From Halobacterium rubrum (GTDB lineage: Archaea; Halobacteriota; Halobacteria; Halobacteriales; Halobacteriaceae): DNA of 64,000 nucleotides. Where the stretch lies: contig NZ_JAJQQZ010000004.1 of the NCBI RefSeq assembly GCF_021729015.1, positions 1-64,000 on the forward strand, in the 5' to 3' direction. This document shows, piece by piece, positions 41,583 through 51,163 of this stretch (position 1 is the first letter of the stretch; each line of letters begins with the position of its first letter). Made by a program: the position numbers and the translations under genes. The notes below the pieces were generated by a model. The model ran no database searches and was not told where the DNA came from. It was given only the letters and a program-made list of their open reading frames with translations.

Positions 41583-41921
41583 ATGCCGTACCAGACCACG
41601 TCAGTCGACGACGTCGACTCTCGGCTGCCCGACGACGCCGACGCCGAACTGTACTTCATGAAGGACGCGCTGGACACCGACGAGGTAGCGTTCTCGGTGT
41701 TCCGGATGGAGCCGGGGGCGGTGGGCATGGAACACGACCACGCCGGCGACAGCCAGGAGGAGGTCTACTACGTCGTCAACGGCGGGGTCGACGTCCAGTT
41801 CGGCGACGAGACCGTCTCACTGGACGAAGGCGAAGCGGTCCGCATCGACCCCGACGAACAGCGCCAGGTCCACAACCGCGACCACTACTCCGAACTGGTG
41901 CTCGTCGGCGCGCCCCGCTGA
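41583..41921 (+). CDS. Cupin domain protein
   Basis: 112 residues. The single cupin barrel has MEHDHAGDSQEEVYYVVNGG (metal-ligand His-x-His-...-Glu region) and EAVRIDPDEQRQVHNRD with the last His. It should bind one metal ion. Activity cannot be predicted; small haloarchaeal cupins often serve as isomerases or sensors. It starts 110 bases from the divergent thyX. Confidence 0.8.
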   Translation: MPYQTTSVDDVDSRLPDDADAELYFMKDALDTDEVAFSVFRMEPGAVGMEHDHAGDSQEEVYYVVNGGVDVQFGDETVSLDEGEAVRIDPDEQRQVHNRDHYSELVLVGAPR

Positions 41922-42004
41922 CCGGCTGCGACAGCCCGACTGGCCGCAACGAACGAACTGGCCGAGCCGGCAACCCCTAAGTGGTGGCCGGCGTACGGAC
42001 TGCC

Positions 42005-42580
42005 ATGGCGACCAACCTCTCGGCGGGCGTACAGGCGTTCACGAGCAACGCCTTCCTCGTGACTGGCGACCGCGACGTGCTCGTCGACCCGGGCGCGAAC
42101 TACGACGTCGTCTCGAAACTCCGGGAGCGCGTCGACGACCTCGACGCCGTCGTCGTCACCCACCCCCACCCGGACCACGTCGGAAACCTCGACGCCGTCG
42201 CCGACGCCTTCGACCCCGAGATCCTCGGCTTCGAGGGCGTCGAGGAAGCAGACCGCGAACTCGCCGACGGCGACACCGTCACCGTCGGCGACGACGACTA
42301 CGAAGTCTTGCACACGCCCGGCCACGAACCCCACCACGTCTGCCTGTACTCCCCGAGCGCAGACGTGCTGTTCTCCGCGGACCTCGTGTTCGCGAACGGG
42401 AGCTTCGGCCGCACGGACCTCGAGGGCGGCGACCGCGAGACGCTCGTGGACAGCATCGACCGGCTCGTCGACGTCGTCGACGACGACCTCGCCGCCATGC
42501 ACACCGGCCACGGCCCGAGCGTCACCAGCGACCCGTACGCGGACATCGAACTCGCTGCCCGCACTGCGCGGTTCCGCTGA
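42005..42580 (+). CDS. Metallo-beta-lactamase-fold hydrolase
   Basis: 191 residues from ATG 42005 (MATNLSAGVQAF). All metal motifs are there: VVVTHPHPDHVGNL, LHTPGHEPHHVCLY, LFSADLVFANGSFGRTDL and AAMHTGHGPSV. It is the short glyoxalase-II-like class with unknown substrate. It follows the cupin gene by 83 bases in the same direction, so cotranscription is possible. It faces a small DUF5827-like gene. Confidence 0.85.
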   Translation: MATNLSAGVQAFTSNAFLVTGDRDVLVDPGANYDVVSKLRERVDDLDAVVVTHPHPDHVGNLDAVADAFDPEILGFEGVEEADRELADGDTVTVGDDDYEVLHTPGHEPHHVCLYSPSADVLFSADLVFANGSFGRTDLEGGDRETLVDSIDRLVDVVDDDLAAMHTGHGPSVTSDPYADIELAARTARFR

Positions 42581-42604
42581 GACCGGCTGGCGTCGACCGA
42601 CGCC

Positions 42605-42874
42605 TCAGTTCGCGTCGAGCCCGTAGTAGCCGGGCTCGTCGTCGTCCCGCGGCTCGGCCACCACGAGGTCCTCGGAGTGCATCATCACCCACGGAATCGC
42701 CCAGTCCAGCAGCACGTTCTCCACGTCCCGGTCGATGTCGGCGTCCGCCTCCAGGTCCTGGAGGAGCCGCGCGATCTCGTAGACGGTGTACATCTGGTCG
42801 TCCTCGAGGAGTTCCGCGGGCTCGTAGAAGTCACAGGGGTACAGCTCCTCGAAGTCGGCTTTCGGAATCGGCAT
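42605..42874 (-). CDS. Conserved haloarchaeal protein (DUF5827-like)
   Basis: 89 residues, acidic. The pattern LYPCDFYEPAELL, YTVYEIARLLQDLE and LLDWAIPWVMMHSEDLVVAE occurs in a small haloarchaea-only family, recalled as DUF5827. It is helical and probably cytosolic. The function is unknown. It is divergent from the next gene across a region with a TTTAAC element near 42927. Confidence 0.72.
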   Translation of the reverse strand: MPIPKADFEELYPCDFYEPAELLEDDQMYTVYEIARLLQDLEADADIDRDVENVLLDWAIPWVMMHSEDLVVAEPRDDDEPGYYGLDAN

Positions 42875-42966
42875 ACCCCGACTGGGGGCGCCGACGCCGA
42901 AAAACCCCCCGGGTCGGGGGAGAACGTTTAACCGTCCGACGACTGGCTATCTGCACGAGCAACGCC

Positions 42967-43425
42967 ATGTCAGGCAACGCCACGCGAGTCAGGTCGGACG
43001 TCGCCGACGCGAAAGCAGCACTCGTCGACGTGGTCGAAGCCGCCGTCGGCGACAGCCTCCGCGACGTCTGGGTACTCGACGAGCAGACCCAGGAACCCCT
43101 CTACCTCCGAGAGGACGTCGCCGAACGCATCTCGGACGTGGACGTCGAGAAGTACCTCGACAACGAACGCTACGGGTTCGTCACGCGGGAGACGTACAAC
43201 CTCCTGCACTACTCGGAGTTCCGGTACACGCACCGCGGGTTCGACACCTGGGAGCTGTTCCGGACGTTCGTCGAAGCCGACGGCCAGAAAGCCGGTGTGG
43301 TCGTCGGCGTTGACGCGGACGGTTCGCACTACGACTTCGGCGCCCTCACCGACGAGGTGCAGGCTGTCGCCGCCGAACACGGCGTCGACGCGCTCACACC
43401 CGCCGCTGGCGGCGAGCACTCGTAG
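42967..43425 (+). CDS. Conserved haloarchaeal protein, unknown function
   Basis: 152 residues, acidic, soluble. Notable segments are VWVLDEQTQEPLYLREDVAE, FRYTHRGFDTWELFRTFV and VVVGVDADGSHYDF; the N-terminal half is helical and the rest alpha/beta. The layout suggests a small sensor or adaptor (it resembles haloarchaeal proteins found near Bat-type regulators), but I do not recognise a named domain. It converges on the sod gene. Confidence 0.68.
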   Translation: MSGNATRVRSDVADAKAALVDVVEAAVGDSLRDVWVLDEQTQEPLYLREDVAERISDVDVEKYLDNERYGFVTRETYNLLHYSEFRYTHRGFDTWELFRTFVEADGQKAGVVVGVDADGSHYDFGALTDEVQAVAAEHGVDALTPAAGGEHS

Positions 43426-43457
43426 CGCGCGAAAGAAATGCGGTGGGGTGGACCCGG

Positions 43458-44060
43458 TTACTCGAACAGCGAGACGACGTCGTCGTAGTTCTGTGCGACC
43501 TCGTCCCAGTCGACGACCTCGAAGAAGGCGTCGACGAAGCTGCCGCGGTCCGGGCCGTAGTCGTAGTAGTAGGAGTGCTCCCAGACGTCCAGCGCCATGA
43601 TGGGGTGGCTGCCCCAGAGGGCGCCCTGGTCGTGCTTGTCGACGGCGACGTTCCGGAGCTGCTTGGCGACCGGGTCGTAGACGAGCAGCGCCCAGCCACC
43701 GGCGGCCGAGGCTGCCGCCTCGAACTCGCCTTTCCAGCCCTCGTAGGAGCCGAAGTCCTCCGCGATGCGGTCGGCGAGCTCGCCGGACGGTTCGCCGCCG
43801 CCGTTCGCGTCCATGTTCTCCCAGAACAGCGTGTGGAGGTAGTGCCCACAGCCGTTGTGGGTCACGTCACCGAGGGCGCCGGCCGTAGAGGCGTGGTCGC
43901 CGGACTCGCGGTTCTCCGCGAGCGTCTCCTCGGCGCTGTTGAGGCCGTTCACGTAGCCCTGGTGGTGGGTGTCGTGATGCCACGTGAGCACCTGTTCGCT
44001 GATGTGGGGTTCGAGTGCGTCGTAGTCGTAGGGGAGCGGCGGTAGTTCGTGCTGGCTCAT
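43458..44060 (-). CDS. sod: Superoxide dismutase (Mn/Fe family)
   Basis: 200 residues. Metal ligands are visible in order: WHHDTHHQGYVNG (first His), HNGCGHYLHTLFWENM (second His), and MALDVWEHSYYYDYGPDRG (Asp and last His). It removes superoxide in the cytosol. The sequence is very close to Halobacterium SOD as I remember it, which supports genus assignment. It neighbours a photolyase gene on the same strand, as I recall from Halobacterium salinarum. A Cys in HNGCGH replaces the more common Ser. Confidence 0.95.
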   Translation of the reverse strand: MSQHELPPLPYDYDALEPHISEQVLTWHHDTHHQGYVNGLNSAEETLAENRESGDHASTAGALGDVTHNGCGHYLHTLFWENMDANGGGEPSGELADRIAEDFGSYEGWKGEFEAAASAAGGWALLVYDPVAKQLRNVAVDKHDQGALWGSHPIMALDVWEHSYYYDYGPDRGSFVDAFFEVVDWDEVAQNYDDVVSLFE

Positions 44061-44336
44061 GTGTGGAAACCTCCGACTGTACGGTGTGTCGGCGTGCTGT
44101 TAAAGGTTGAGGAGCCAGCAGCTAGCACGTGACACGGCCGATGCGGGCCTGTCGACACAGTCCGCCCGAGGGCATCGGGTCTCGCGTCTGCCGACCAGCG
44201 ACCGGCCACTCTCGAACCGCCGTCCTATGCCTGCGCTGACGTGTCGGCTGGATGGTGTGGACCGTGATTCGGTCGTGTCGTTCGGTCGTCATCGCTCACC
44301 GTTCCGTCGCTCCGACGACCGACTCGTTGCCTGCGG
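44061..44336. other. Intergenic region between photolyase and sod
   Basis: No gene supported. GTTAAAGG near 44100 may be the sod promoter core on the minus strand. The stretch 44260-44330 is rich in CGGTCGT/CGACGAC repeats without a clear fold. Confidence 0.4.
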
Positions 44337-45797
44337 TCACTCGTCGCCCCTCGCTCTCTCGAACATCCCGATTGCCTCCTCGCGGCGCTCGCTGTGGTCC
44401 ACGATCGGGTCCGGGTACTCCGGCGCGTGCTTGCGGCGTTCGGACAGCGACAGGTCGGGCCACTCGTGGACGACGTCCGCGGGCACGTCCCGGAGCTCGG
44501 GGACGTGCTCCTTGATGTACTCGGCGTCGGGGTCGTAGCGCTCGCCCTGCGTCGTCGGATTGAACACCCGGAAGTACGGCTGGGCGTCGGTCCCCGTCGA
44601 CGCCGCCCACTGCCAGCCACCGTTGTCGTTGGCGGTGTCGTGGTCCGCGAGCTTCTCCCGGTACCAGTCGTAGCCCGCGCGCCAGTCGACGAGCAGGTCC
44701 TTCGTCAGGAACGCCGCGACGATCATCCGCACCCGGTTGTGGACGTACGCCTCCTCGCGGAGCTGGCGCATCCCGGCGTCCACGATGGGGTAGCCCGTCT
44801 CGCCGTCCTTCCACGCCTGCAGCGCCTCGGGGTCGTCGCGCCACTCGATGGGCTGCTCGTAGTCCTTGAAGTTCTGCGAGACGACGTCCTGATTGAAGTA
44901 CAGCACCTGTGCGTAGAACTCGCGCCACGCGAGCTGGCCGACGAACTCCTCGACGCTCTCGTGTTCCTCGTCGGTCTCGGCGTCGGCTTTCGCCGCCTGC
45001 GCCGCGTCGTAGACCTCCCGCACGCCGATGGTGCCGAACTTCAGGTGCGGGGCGAGTCGGGACGTGGTTCCGTCGGCCGGGTAGTCCCGGCGCTCGGCGT
45101 ACCGGTAGATGTCGCCGTCGCAGAACGCCGCGAGCAGCGCTCGCGCTCGCTCGGTCCCGGCCTCGGGGACGTCGGCTTCCGGCGTCTCGAAGCCGAGGTC
45201 GGCCAGTGTCGGCAGGGCTGTCTCGTCCACGGCGTCGAGCGCGTCGACGTCGGCGAGGTCGCCGGCGTCGGGTTCGGGCGCCGGGTCGTCTTTCTCCCGG
45301 TCCTGCCACTTCTTCCAGAAGTACGTGTACACCGAGTACGGGTCGCCGGCGTTCGTGCGGATGTCGCCCGGCCGGTGGTGGACGGCGTCGTGGAACTGCT
45401 CGTGGGTGACGCCGTCATCGTCGAGGGCGGCACGGACGGCCTCGTCGCGTTCCTCGGCGAGCCCCGAGTAGTCGTGGTTCCAGACGACGCGGTCGGCGTC
45501 CACCGCCGCGGCGAGGTCGGGGAGCACTGCCGACGGGTCACCGAACCGAACCACGAGGTCGCTGCCGACCGCGCGGTAGCGCTCCCGGAGGTCTGCCAGC
45601 GCGTCCAGCATGAACGCCACCCGGGGCGGCCCGGCGTGCTCGAGGACGGCGTCGTCGAAACAGAACACCGGGAGCACGCCGCCAGCGCCGTCGGCACTAC
45701 CGTCGCCGTCGCCGCTGTCGGCTGCGGCCTCGGCGGCCGCTGCGAGTCCGAGGTTGTCGGCCGTGCGGAGGTCCCGCCGGTGCCAGAACAGTTGCAT
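44337..45797 (-). CDS. phr: Deoxyribodipyrimidine photolyase (CPD class I)
   Basis: 486 residues from ATG 45797 (MQLFWHRRDLRTADN). The N-terminal alpha/beta antenna domain starts with FWHRRDLR; the FAD domain has LAPHLKFGTIGVREVYDA, EEFVGQLAWREFYAQVLYFN, TGYPIVDAGMRQLREEAYVH, NRVRMIVAAFLTKDLLVDWR and NDNGGWQWAASTGTDAQPYF. These are the flavin- and lesion-binding segments of photolyases. It repairs UV-induced cyclobutane dimers with visible light, which suits a sun-exposed halophile. Neighbours are sod and a thioesterase on the same strand. Confidence 0.94.
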   Translation of the reverse strand: MQLFWHRRDLRTADNLGLAAAAEAAADSGDGDGSADGAGGVLPVFCFDDAVLEHAGPPRVAFMLDALADLRERYRAVGSDLVVRFGDPSAVLPDLAAAVDADRVVWNHDYSGLAEERDEAVRAALDDDGVTHEQFHDAVHHRPGDIRTNAGDPYSVYTYFWKKWQDREKDDPAPEPDAGDLADVDALDAVDETALPTLADLGFETPEADVPEAGTERARALLAAFCDGDIYRYAERRDYPADGTTSRLAPHLKFGTIGVREVYDAAQAAKADAETDEEHESVEEFVGQLAWREFYAQVLYFNQDVVSQNFKDYEQPIEWRDDPEALQAWKDGETGYPIVDAGMRQLREEAYVHNRVRMIVAAFLTKDLLVDWRAGYDWYREKLADHDTANDNGGWQWAASTGTDAQPYFRVFNPTTQGERYDPDAEYIKEHVPELRDVPADVVHEWPDLSLSERRKHAPEYPDPIVDHSERREEAIGMFERARGDE

Positions 45798-45867
45798 GCT
45801 GTCTGCCTTCGGCCGCCGACTCCCTGAAGATGTGGGGTCTCTGTCGACGGGGCTGTGTCCTGTGGTC

Positions 45868-46329
45868 TCAGTCGCCGCGGAACACCCGGAACGACCCGCG
45901 GCCGACCGCGACCTCCGACGGCTCGCTGCGCTCGTGGTCCGCCGTCGGGTGGGCCTCGACGGTGACTTCGGCGACACCGACGGTCGAGCCGACCCGCACG
46001 ACGTCGGCCTCCGCGACGAGGTCGCCGCGAGCCGGCCGGAGGTAGGAGACGTTCAGGTCGATGGTGGCGACGCCCGCCTCGACGGGGTCGTCGAGGGCGG
46101 TGCGCACTGCGAGGCCACCGGCGGTGTCGATGAGCGTGGCGGCGATGCCGCCGTGCACGTCCCCGCGGCCGGGGCCGTGGTTCGTGAGCTTGTCGTTGTG
46201 GGGGACCCGCATCGTCATCTCGCCGTCCGCGACGTGCTCCACGGAAAGGTCGAGGAACGACAGGAAGCCGTGGTCGTCGACGTACGACTGGATGAACGCC
46301 CGCGAGTCCTCGGCGTCGAACCCGGTCAT
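45868..46329 (-). CDS. PaaI-type hotdog thioesterase
   Basis: 153 residues from ATG 46329 (MTGFDAEDSR). The hotdog signature HGPGRGDVHGGIAATLIDTAGG has the Asn-His-Gly/Gly-Gly-Asp-like catalytic region of PaaI enzymes. It should hydrolyse acyl-CoA or phenylacetyl-CoA-type thioesters. It ends 70 bases before phr, on the same strand, and is divergent from the sulfatase gene. Confidence 0.85.
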   Translation of the reverse strand: MTGFDAEDSRAFIQSYVDDHGFLSFLDLSVEHVADGEMTMRVPHNDKLTNHGPGRGDVHGGIAATLIDTAGGLAVRTALDDPVEAGVATIDLNVSYLRPARGDLVAEADVVRVGSTVGVAEVTVEAHPTADHERSEPSEVAVGRGSFRVFRGD

Positions 46330-46443
46330 GGCTGCGACTGGGGCGGGCCGCCGCATAAGCCCACCGAGCCAATCGTGTCACAGGATACCGTCCCACACGG
46401 CCGTAAGTAAATGATAAAGCGCGTGGGTACAGAGTAAAGGGTA

Positions 46444-47802
46444 GTGACTGGGGAGGTTGCCGGGACACTGCTGGTGACGGTGGACTCGCTGCGGGCCGAC
46501 GCGCGCTCGCGAGCGGAGACGCCGACACTGGACCGACTCGCACAGCGGGGCACGGAGTTCGAGCAGGCGTACGCCCACGGCAACTGGACGCCGTTCTCGT
46601 TCCCGAGCATCCTCGGCGGCAGCCACGTCTTCGAAGACGACGGCGCCATCGGCGTTGCGTCCCCCACCCTCGCCGAGCGCCTCGCCGACAGCGGCGTACA
46701 GACGGCGGGGTTCAACGCCGCGAACGGCTTCCTGACCACCCACTGGGGGTACGACGACGGCTTCGGTGAGTACGACGCGTTCACGGACACGAACTCCTGG
46801 CTGGGTCAGAAGCTCGCCGCCCACCCGACCGTGCAGGGCTGGCTGCAGGTCGGTGCCTCGCCGTTCCGTCGCCGCGACGACGACCGGGAGCGCGTGGACG
46901 CCTCCCGGATGCTGGACGTCGAGGACCACGCCGTCGACTTCCTCGAGTCCACCGACGAGCCGTTCTTCCTCTGGCTGCACTACATGGACACGCACACGCC
47001 GTACGTGCCGGCGCCACGGCACCTCAAGGCGACCACGGAGCGCCGTGGCGCGATGCTGGGGATGCTGTCGGCACACCTCCGGGTCGGCCTCGGGTCGGGC
47101 GTCAGCGAGTCGACGGCGACCGAGCTCCGGACGCTGTACGACGCGACGGTCCGGCAGGTCGACGGCAGCATCGGCCGCGTGCTGGACGCGCTCGGCGACC
47201 GCCGCGACGACACGATGGTCGTGGTCGCGGGCGACCACGGCGAGGAGTTCCTCGAGCACGGCCACCTCGCACACTACCCGAAGCTCTACGACGAACTCGC
47301 CCACGTCCCCCTCGTCGTCGACGACCCGCACGGGACTGGCGAGGACGTCTCGACGGCCGTCGGGCTCTCGGACGTGCCGGCGACGGTGCTGGACGCGATG
47401 GGGGCGTCGACGGCCGACTTCGCCGGCGAGAGTCTGCTGGGCGCCGTACGTTCGGACGAACCCCTCGAACGCGGTCCCGTGACGTCGCTGGCCGTGCGCG
47501 GCGAGTCCATCACCCAGCAGCCGATTCCCCGGCGGCTCGTCGACGGCCGCCCCATCGTGAGCGCGCGCGACGACCGATGGACGTACATCTTCGACCCGGA
47601 GCGCGACGAGCACGAGCTCTACGACCGGGACGCCGACCCCGGCGAGCAGGAGGACGTCTACCCGGACGGCCGTGCCCCGCTGGCCGACCTGGAGGCGGCC
47701 GCCCACGACCGGCTGGACGCGCTCGGCGGCGGCGGTGACGGCGACGAGTCCGCCGCTCCGGACGACGTCGAGCGCCAGCTCGCTGCACTCGGGTACCGCT
47801 GA
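46444..47802 (+). CDS. Sulfatase/alkaline-phosphatase superfamily protein
   Basis: 452 residues from a GTG start. VTVDSLRADARSRAETPTLD is the first metal site; WTPFSFPSILGG gives the nucleophile region with Thr/Ser rather than a clear Cys-x-Pro-x-Arg. FFLWLHYMDTHTPYVPA and VVVAGDHGEEFLEHGH carry the other metal ligands. It lacks the usual CxPxR sulfatase signature, so a phosphoesterase or phosphotransferase (for example a glycan-linked phosphoglycerol type) is as possible as a sulfatase. No signal peptide or helices; it is cytosolic. A GTAAATGATAAAGCG stretch upstream is AT-rich. Confidence 0.8.
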   Translation: MTGEVAGTLLVTVDSLRADARSRAETPTLDRLAQRGTEFEQAYAHGNWTPFSFPSILGGSHVFEDDGAIGVASPTLAERLADSGVQTAGFNAANGFLTTHWGYDDGFGEYDAFTDTNSWLGQKLAAHPTVQGWLQVGASPFRRRDDDRERVDASRMLDVEDHAVDFLESTDEPFFLWLHYMDTHTPYVPAPRHLKATTERRGAMLGMLSAHLRVGLGSGVSESTATELRTLYDATVRQVDGSIGRVLDALGDRRDDTMVVVAGDHGEEFLEHGHLAHYPKLYDELAHVPLVVDDPHGTGEDVSTAVGLSDVPATVLDAMGASTADFAGESLLGAVRSDEPLERGPVTSLAVRGESITQQPIPRRLVDGRPIVSARDDRWTYIFDPERDEHELYDRDADPGEQEDVYPDGRAPLADLEAAAHDRLDALGGGGDGDESAAPDDVERQLAALGYR

Positions 47803-47908
47803 ACGGCCGGCGAACCCCACCAGAGCGGTTTCTCGAACACCTGTGCCCGAATAGTTTCGTCGCCAACCAAACGTATTTGTCACAATCTATCGTGGTACTG
47901 TGTAACTC

Positions 47909-49465
47909 ATGACGAACCTCGTCACGAACGTCCAGGCCATCGCCCGCGACCACCCCGACGAACCGGCCGTCGTCTACGAGGACACCGAAGTCACGTACGG
48001 CGAACTGTGGGCCCAGACGGGCCAGTTCGCGGCAGCGCTGCGCGAGTCCGGCGCCGAGCCGGGGGACCGCGTCGCGGTCTACCTCCCGAACCTCCCGCAG
48101 TTCGTCGTCGCGTTCCACGGGGCGCTCCGGGCGGGCTGCGTGGTCGTGCCGATGAACCCCCAGTACAAGAGCCGGGAAATCGAACACCTGCTCTCGGACT
48201 CCGGGGCGGAGACGGTCGTCGCGCTGGCGGACCTGGTGCCGTTCGTCGACGAGGTCCACGAGGACACCGACGTCGAGACGGTCGTCACGGTCGGCGGTGA
48301 GACCGACACCGGGACGCCGTTCCGGGAGTTCCTCACCGGGGGCGACGACAGTGTCGCCGAGCGCGCGGACGAGGACCTCGCCGTCCAGCCCTACACCTCC
48401 GGCACCACCGGCCAGCCCAAAGGCGTCGAACTCACTCACCACAACCTCGCCTCGAACGCCAGCCAGTCCATCGACATCATTCCGGACGGCATCGGTCCCG
48501 GCGACCGACAGCTCGGCGTGCTGCCCCTGTTCCACATCTACGGGATGACCGTCGTGATGAACGCGACGCTGTTCGGCGGCGGCGCCTACTACCCGCTCCC
48601 GGAGTGGGACGCCCAGCAGGCGCTGTCACTGGTGGAGGACGCCGAGCTCACGCTGATGCACGGCGTGCCGGCGATGTACAACGACGTCATCAATCAGCCC
48701 AACGCCGAGGAGTTCGACCTCTCCTCGCTGCGACTCTGCGGCGTCGGCGGCTCCGGCATCCCGGCGGAAGTACTGCGGCGCTTCGAGGAGCTGTACCCGG
48801 TGAAACTCTACGAGGGGTACGGACTGACCGAGACCAGCCCCGTGACCCACTTCAACAGCCCGAAGTGGGGACGGCGGGTCGGCTCCATCGGGAAACCGCT
48901 TGAGGGCGTTCACGCTCGCGTCGTCGACGGCGACTTCGACGAAATCGACCCGGTGGCGGAGGGGCCGGTCGACGAGGACGACCACGACATGGACGACATC
49001 ACGGGCGAACTGGTCGTCTCCGGCCCGAACGTCATGCGGGGGTACTCGGGCCTGCCGGAGGCAAACCGGGAGGCGTTCACCGAGGCCGACGGCAAGCGCT
49101 GGTTCCACACCGGGGATCTCGGGTACCACGACGAGGACGGCTACTTCTACGTCGTCGACCGCAAGAAGCACATGATCGTCACGGGCGGGTACAACGTCTA
49201 CCCGCGGGAGGTCGAGGAGCTGCTGTTCGAGCACGACGCGGTCGCCGACGCCGCCGTCGTCGGCGTCCCGGACGAGCGCCGCGGCGAGACGGTCAAAGCC
49301 TTCGTCGTCCCCACACCAGACACCGAGGTGACGGCCGACGAGCTCCGCGAGTACTGTCTCGAGAGCATGGCCGAGTACAAGCACCCCCGCGAGGTCGAGT
49401 TCGTCGAGGAACTGCCGCGCACGACCACCGGCAAGGTCAAGAAACACGAACTCGTGGAATCGTAG
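47909..49465 (+). CDS. Acyl-CoA ligase (class I adenylate-forming) copy 1
   Basis: 518 residues. P-loop-like YTSGTTGQPKGVELTHHN, GYGLTETSPVTHF, KRWFHTGDLGYHDEDGYFYV, DRKKHMIVTGGYNVYPREVE and the catalytic Lys in RTTTGKVKKHELV are all present. It activates a carboxylic acid (probably a medium- or long-chain fatty acid) to acyl-CoA via acyl-AMP. It is followed by a very similar copy and then an SDR, a F420-dependent oxidoreductase and a quinone oxidoreductase, suggesting a lipid or ketone breakdown set. The upstream ATTTGTCACAATCTATCG (47874-47891) holds the promoter. Confidence 0.92.
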   Translation: MTNLVTNVQAIARDHPDEPAVVYEDTEVTYGELWAQTGQFAAALRESGAEPGDRVAVYLPNLPQFVVAFHGALRAGCVVVPMNPQYKSREIEHLLSDSGAETVVALADLVPFVDEVHEDTDVETVVTVGGETDTGTPFREFLTGGDDSVAERADEDLAVQPYTSGTTGQPKGVELTHHNLASNASQSIDIIPDGIGPGDRQLGVLPLFHIYGMTVVMNATLFGGGAYYPLPEWDAQQALSLVEDAELTLMHGVPAMYNDVINQPNAEEFDLSSLRLCGVGGSGIPAEVLRRFEELYPVKLYEGYGLTETSPVTHFNSPKWGRRVGSIGKPLEGVHARVVDGDFDEIDPVAEGPVDEDDHDMDDITGELVVSGPNVMRGYSGLPEANREAFTEADGKRWFHTGDLGYHDEDGYFYVVDRKKHMIVTGGYNVYPREVEELLFEHDAVADAAVVGVPDERRGETVKAFVVPTPDTEVTADELREYCLESMAEYKHPREVEFVEELPRTTTGKVKKHELVES

Positions 49466-49603
49466 CCCGCCGGGAGAGCGGTGACTCGCCGCCCGCGGCC
49501 GCCACCGGGACGACGGTCGACTGCGCTCCGCCCCTGCGTGATACCGGCACCGTACCGGGGTTGGGCAAACGTATTTGCGACGGACTATCCTGTACGATGA
49601 TGC

Positions 49604-51163
49604 ATGACGAATCTCGTCACCAACGTTCAGTCTTCTGCCGAGGCGCGTCCGGAGGCGCCCGCAGTCGTCTACGACGACCACGAGTTCTCCTACGCAGAGT
49701 TCTGGGCACAGACCGGCCAGTTTGCGGCAGCGCTCCGGGAGCGAGGCGTCGAACCCGGCGACCGGGTGGCGCTGTACCTCCCGAACCTCCCGCAGCTCGT
49801 CGTCGCGTTCCACGGCGCGCTCCGCGCAGGCTGTGTGGTCGTGCCGATGAACCCCCAGTACAAGAGCCGCGAGATAAGCCACCTGCTCTCGGACTCCGGG
49901 GCGACGACGGTCGTCGCGCTCGCGGACGTCGTGCCGTTCGTCGACGAGGTCCGCGAGGACACCGACGTCGAGACGGTCGTCACGGTCGGCGGTGAGACCG
50001 ACACCGGGACGCCGTTCCGTGAGTTCCTCGTCGAAGACGGCGACACCAGCGTGGCCGAGCGCGACGACGACGACCTCGCCGTCCAGCCCTACACCTCCGG
50101 CACCACCGGCCAGCCCAAAGGCGTCCAGCTCACGCACCACAACCTCGCCTCGAACGCCGAGCAGTCGATGGACATCGTGCCCGACGGCCTCCAGCCGGAG
50201 GACCGCAAGATCGGCGTGCTGCCGCTGTTCCACATCTACGGGATGACCGTCGGGATGAACGCCGCGCTGTTCGCGGGCGCGACGTTCTACCCGCTGCCGA
50301 AGTGGGACGCACAGGAGGCGCTGTCGCTGGTGGAGGACGCCGAGCTCACGCTGTTCGACGCCGTCCCCGCGATGTACAACGACGTCATCAATCAGCCCAA
50401 CGCCGAGGAGTTCGACCTCTCGACGCTGCGCCAGTGCACCGTCGGCGGCTCCGGTATCCCCATCGAGGTGCTGCGGCGCTTCGAGGAGATTTATCCCGTC
50501 CGCATCGACGAGGGGTACGGGCTGACCGAGACCAGCCCGGTCACGCACTTCAACAGCCCGAACTGGGGGCGACGCGTCGGCTCCATCGGGAAGACGCTGG
50601 AGGGCATCGACGCCCGCATCGTCACCGAGGACTTCGAGGCGGTCCCGCCGGTCGAGGAGGGGCCAGTCGACGAGGACGACCACGACATGGACGACATCAC
50701 GGGCGAGCTCGTGGTCTCCGGGCCAAACGTGATGAAGGGCTACCTCGGCCTGCCGGAGGCGAACCGGGAGGCGTTCACCGAGGCCGACGGCAAGCGCTGG
50801 TTCCACACCGGCGACCTCGGCTACCACGACGAAGACGGCTACTTCTACGTCGTCGACCGCAAGAAGCACATGATCAACACCGCGGGCTACAACGTCTACC
50901 CGCGGGAGGTCGAGGAGCTGCTGTTCGAGCACGACGCCGTGGCCGACGCCGCCGTCGTCGGCATCCCGGACGAGCGTCGCGGCGAGACGGTCAAAGCCTT
51001 CGTCGTCCGGACGCCGGATTCGGACGTGACGGCCGACGAGATTCGGGACTACTGCCTCGAGAACATGGCCGAGTACAAGCACCCCCGCGAGGTCGAGTTC
51101 GTCGAGGAACTGCCGCGCACGACCACCGGGAAGGTCCAGAAGTACGAGCTCGTCGAGGAGTAG
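49604..51163 (+). CDS. Acyl-CoA ligase (class I adenylate-forming) copy 2
   Basis: 519 residues, a close tandem paralogue of the ligase before it, with the same motifs (YTSGTTGQPKGVQLTHHN, GYGLTETSPVTHF, FHTGDLGYHDEDGYFYVV, DRKKHMINTAGYNVYP, RTTTGKVQKYELV). Long DNA stretches are identical (for example 49960-50020 versus 48265-48325), pointing to recent duplication or gene conversion. Differences cluster in the substrate region (ALFAGATFYPLPKWD versus TLFGGGAYYPLPEWD, and LFDAVPAMY versus LMHGVPAMY), so substrate range probably differs. Its own promoter-like GTATTTGCGACGGACTATCC (49570-49589) echoes that of copy 1. Confidence 0.92.
   Translation: MTNLVTNVQSSAEARPEAPAVVYDDHEFSYAEFWAQTGQFAAALRERGVEPGDRVALYLPNLPQLVVAFHGALRAGCVVVPMNPQYKSREISHLLSDSGATTVVALADVVPFVDEVREDTDVETVVTVGGETDTGTPFREFLVEDGDTSVAERDDDDLAVQPYTSGTTGQPKGVQLTHHNLASNAEQSMDIVPDGLQPEDRKIGVLPLFHIYGMTVGMNAALFAGATFYPLPKWDAQEALSLVEDAELTLFDAVPAMYNDVINQPNAEEFDLSTLRQCTVGGSGIPIEVLRRFEEIYPVRIDEGYGLTETSPVTHFNSPNWGRRVGSIGKTLEGIDARIVTEDFEAVPPVEEGPVDEDDHDMDDITGELVVSGPNVMKGYLGLPEANREAFTEADGKRWFHTGDLGYHDEDGYFYVVDRKKHMINTAGYNVYPREVEELLFEHDAVADAAVVGIPDERRGETVKAFVVRTPDSDVTADEIRDYCLENMAEYKHPREVEFVEELPRTTTGKVQKYELVEE

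Noticed and set aside
44394-45827. 477-codon frame opposite the photolyase
   Set aside because: Antisense shadow; lacks recognisable domains while the photolyase frame is complete.
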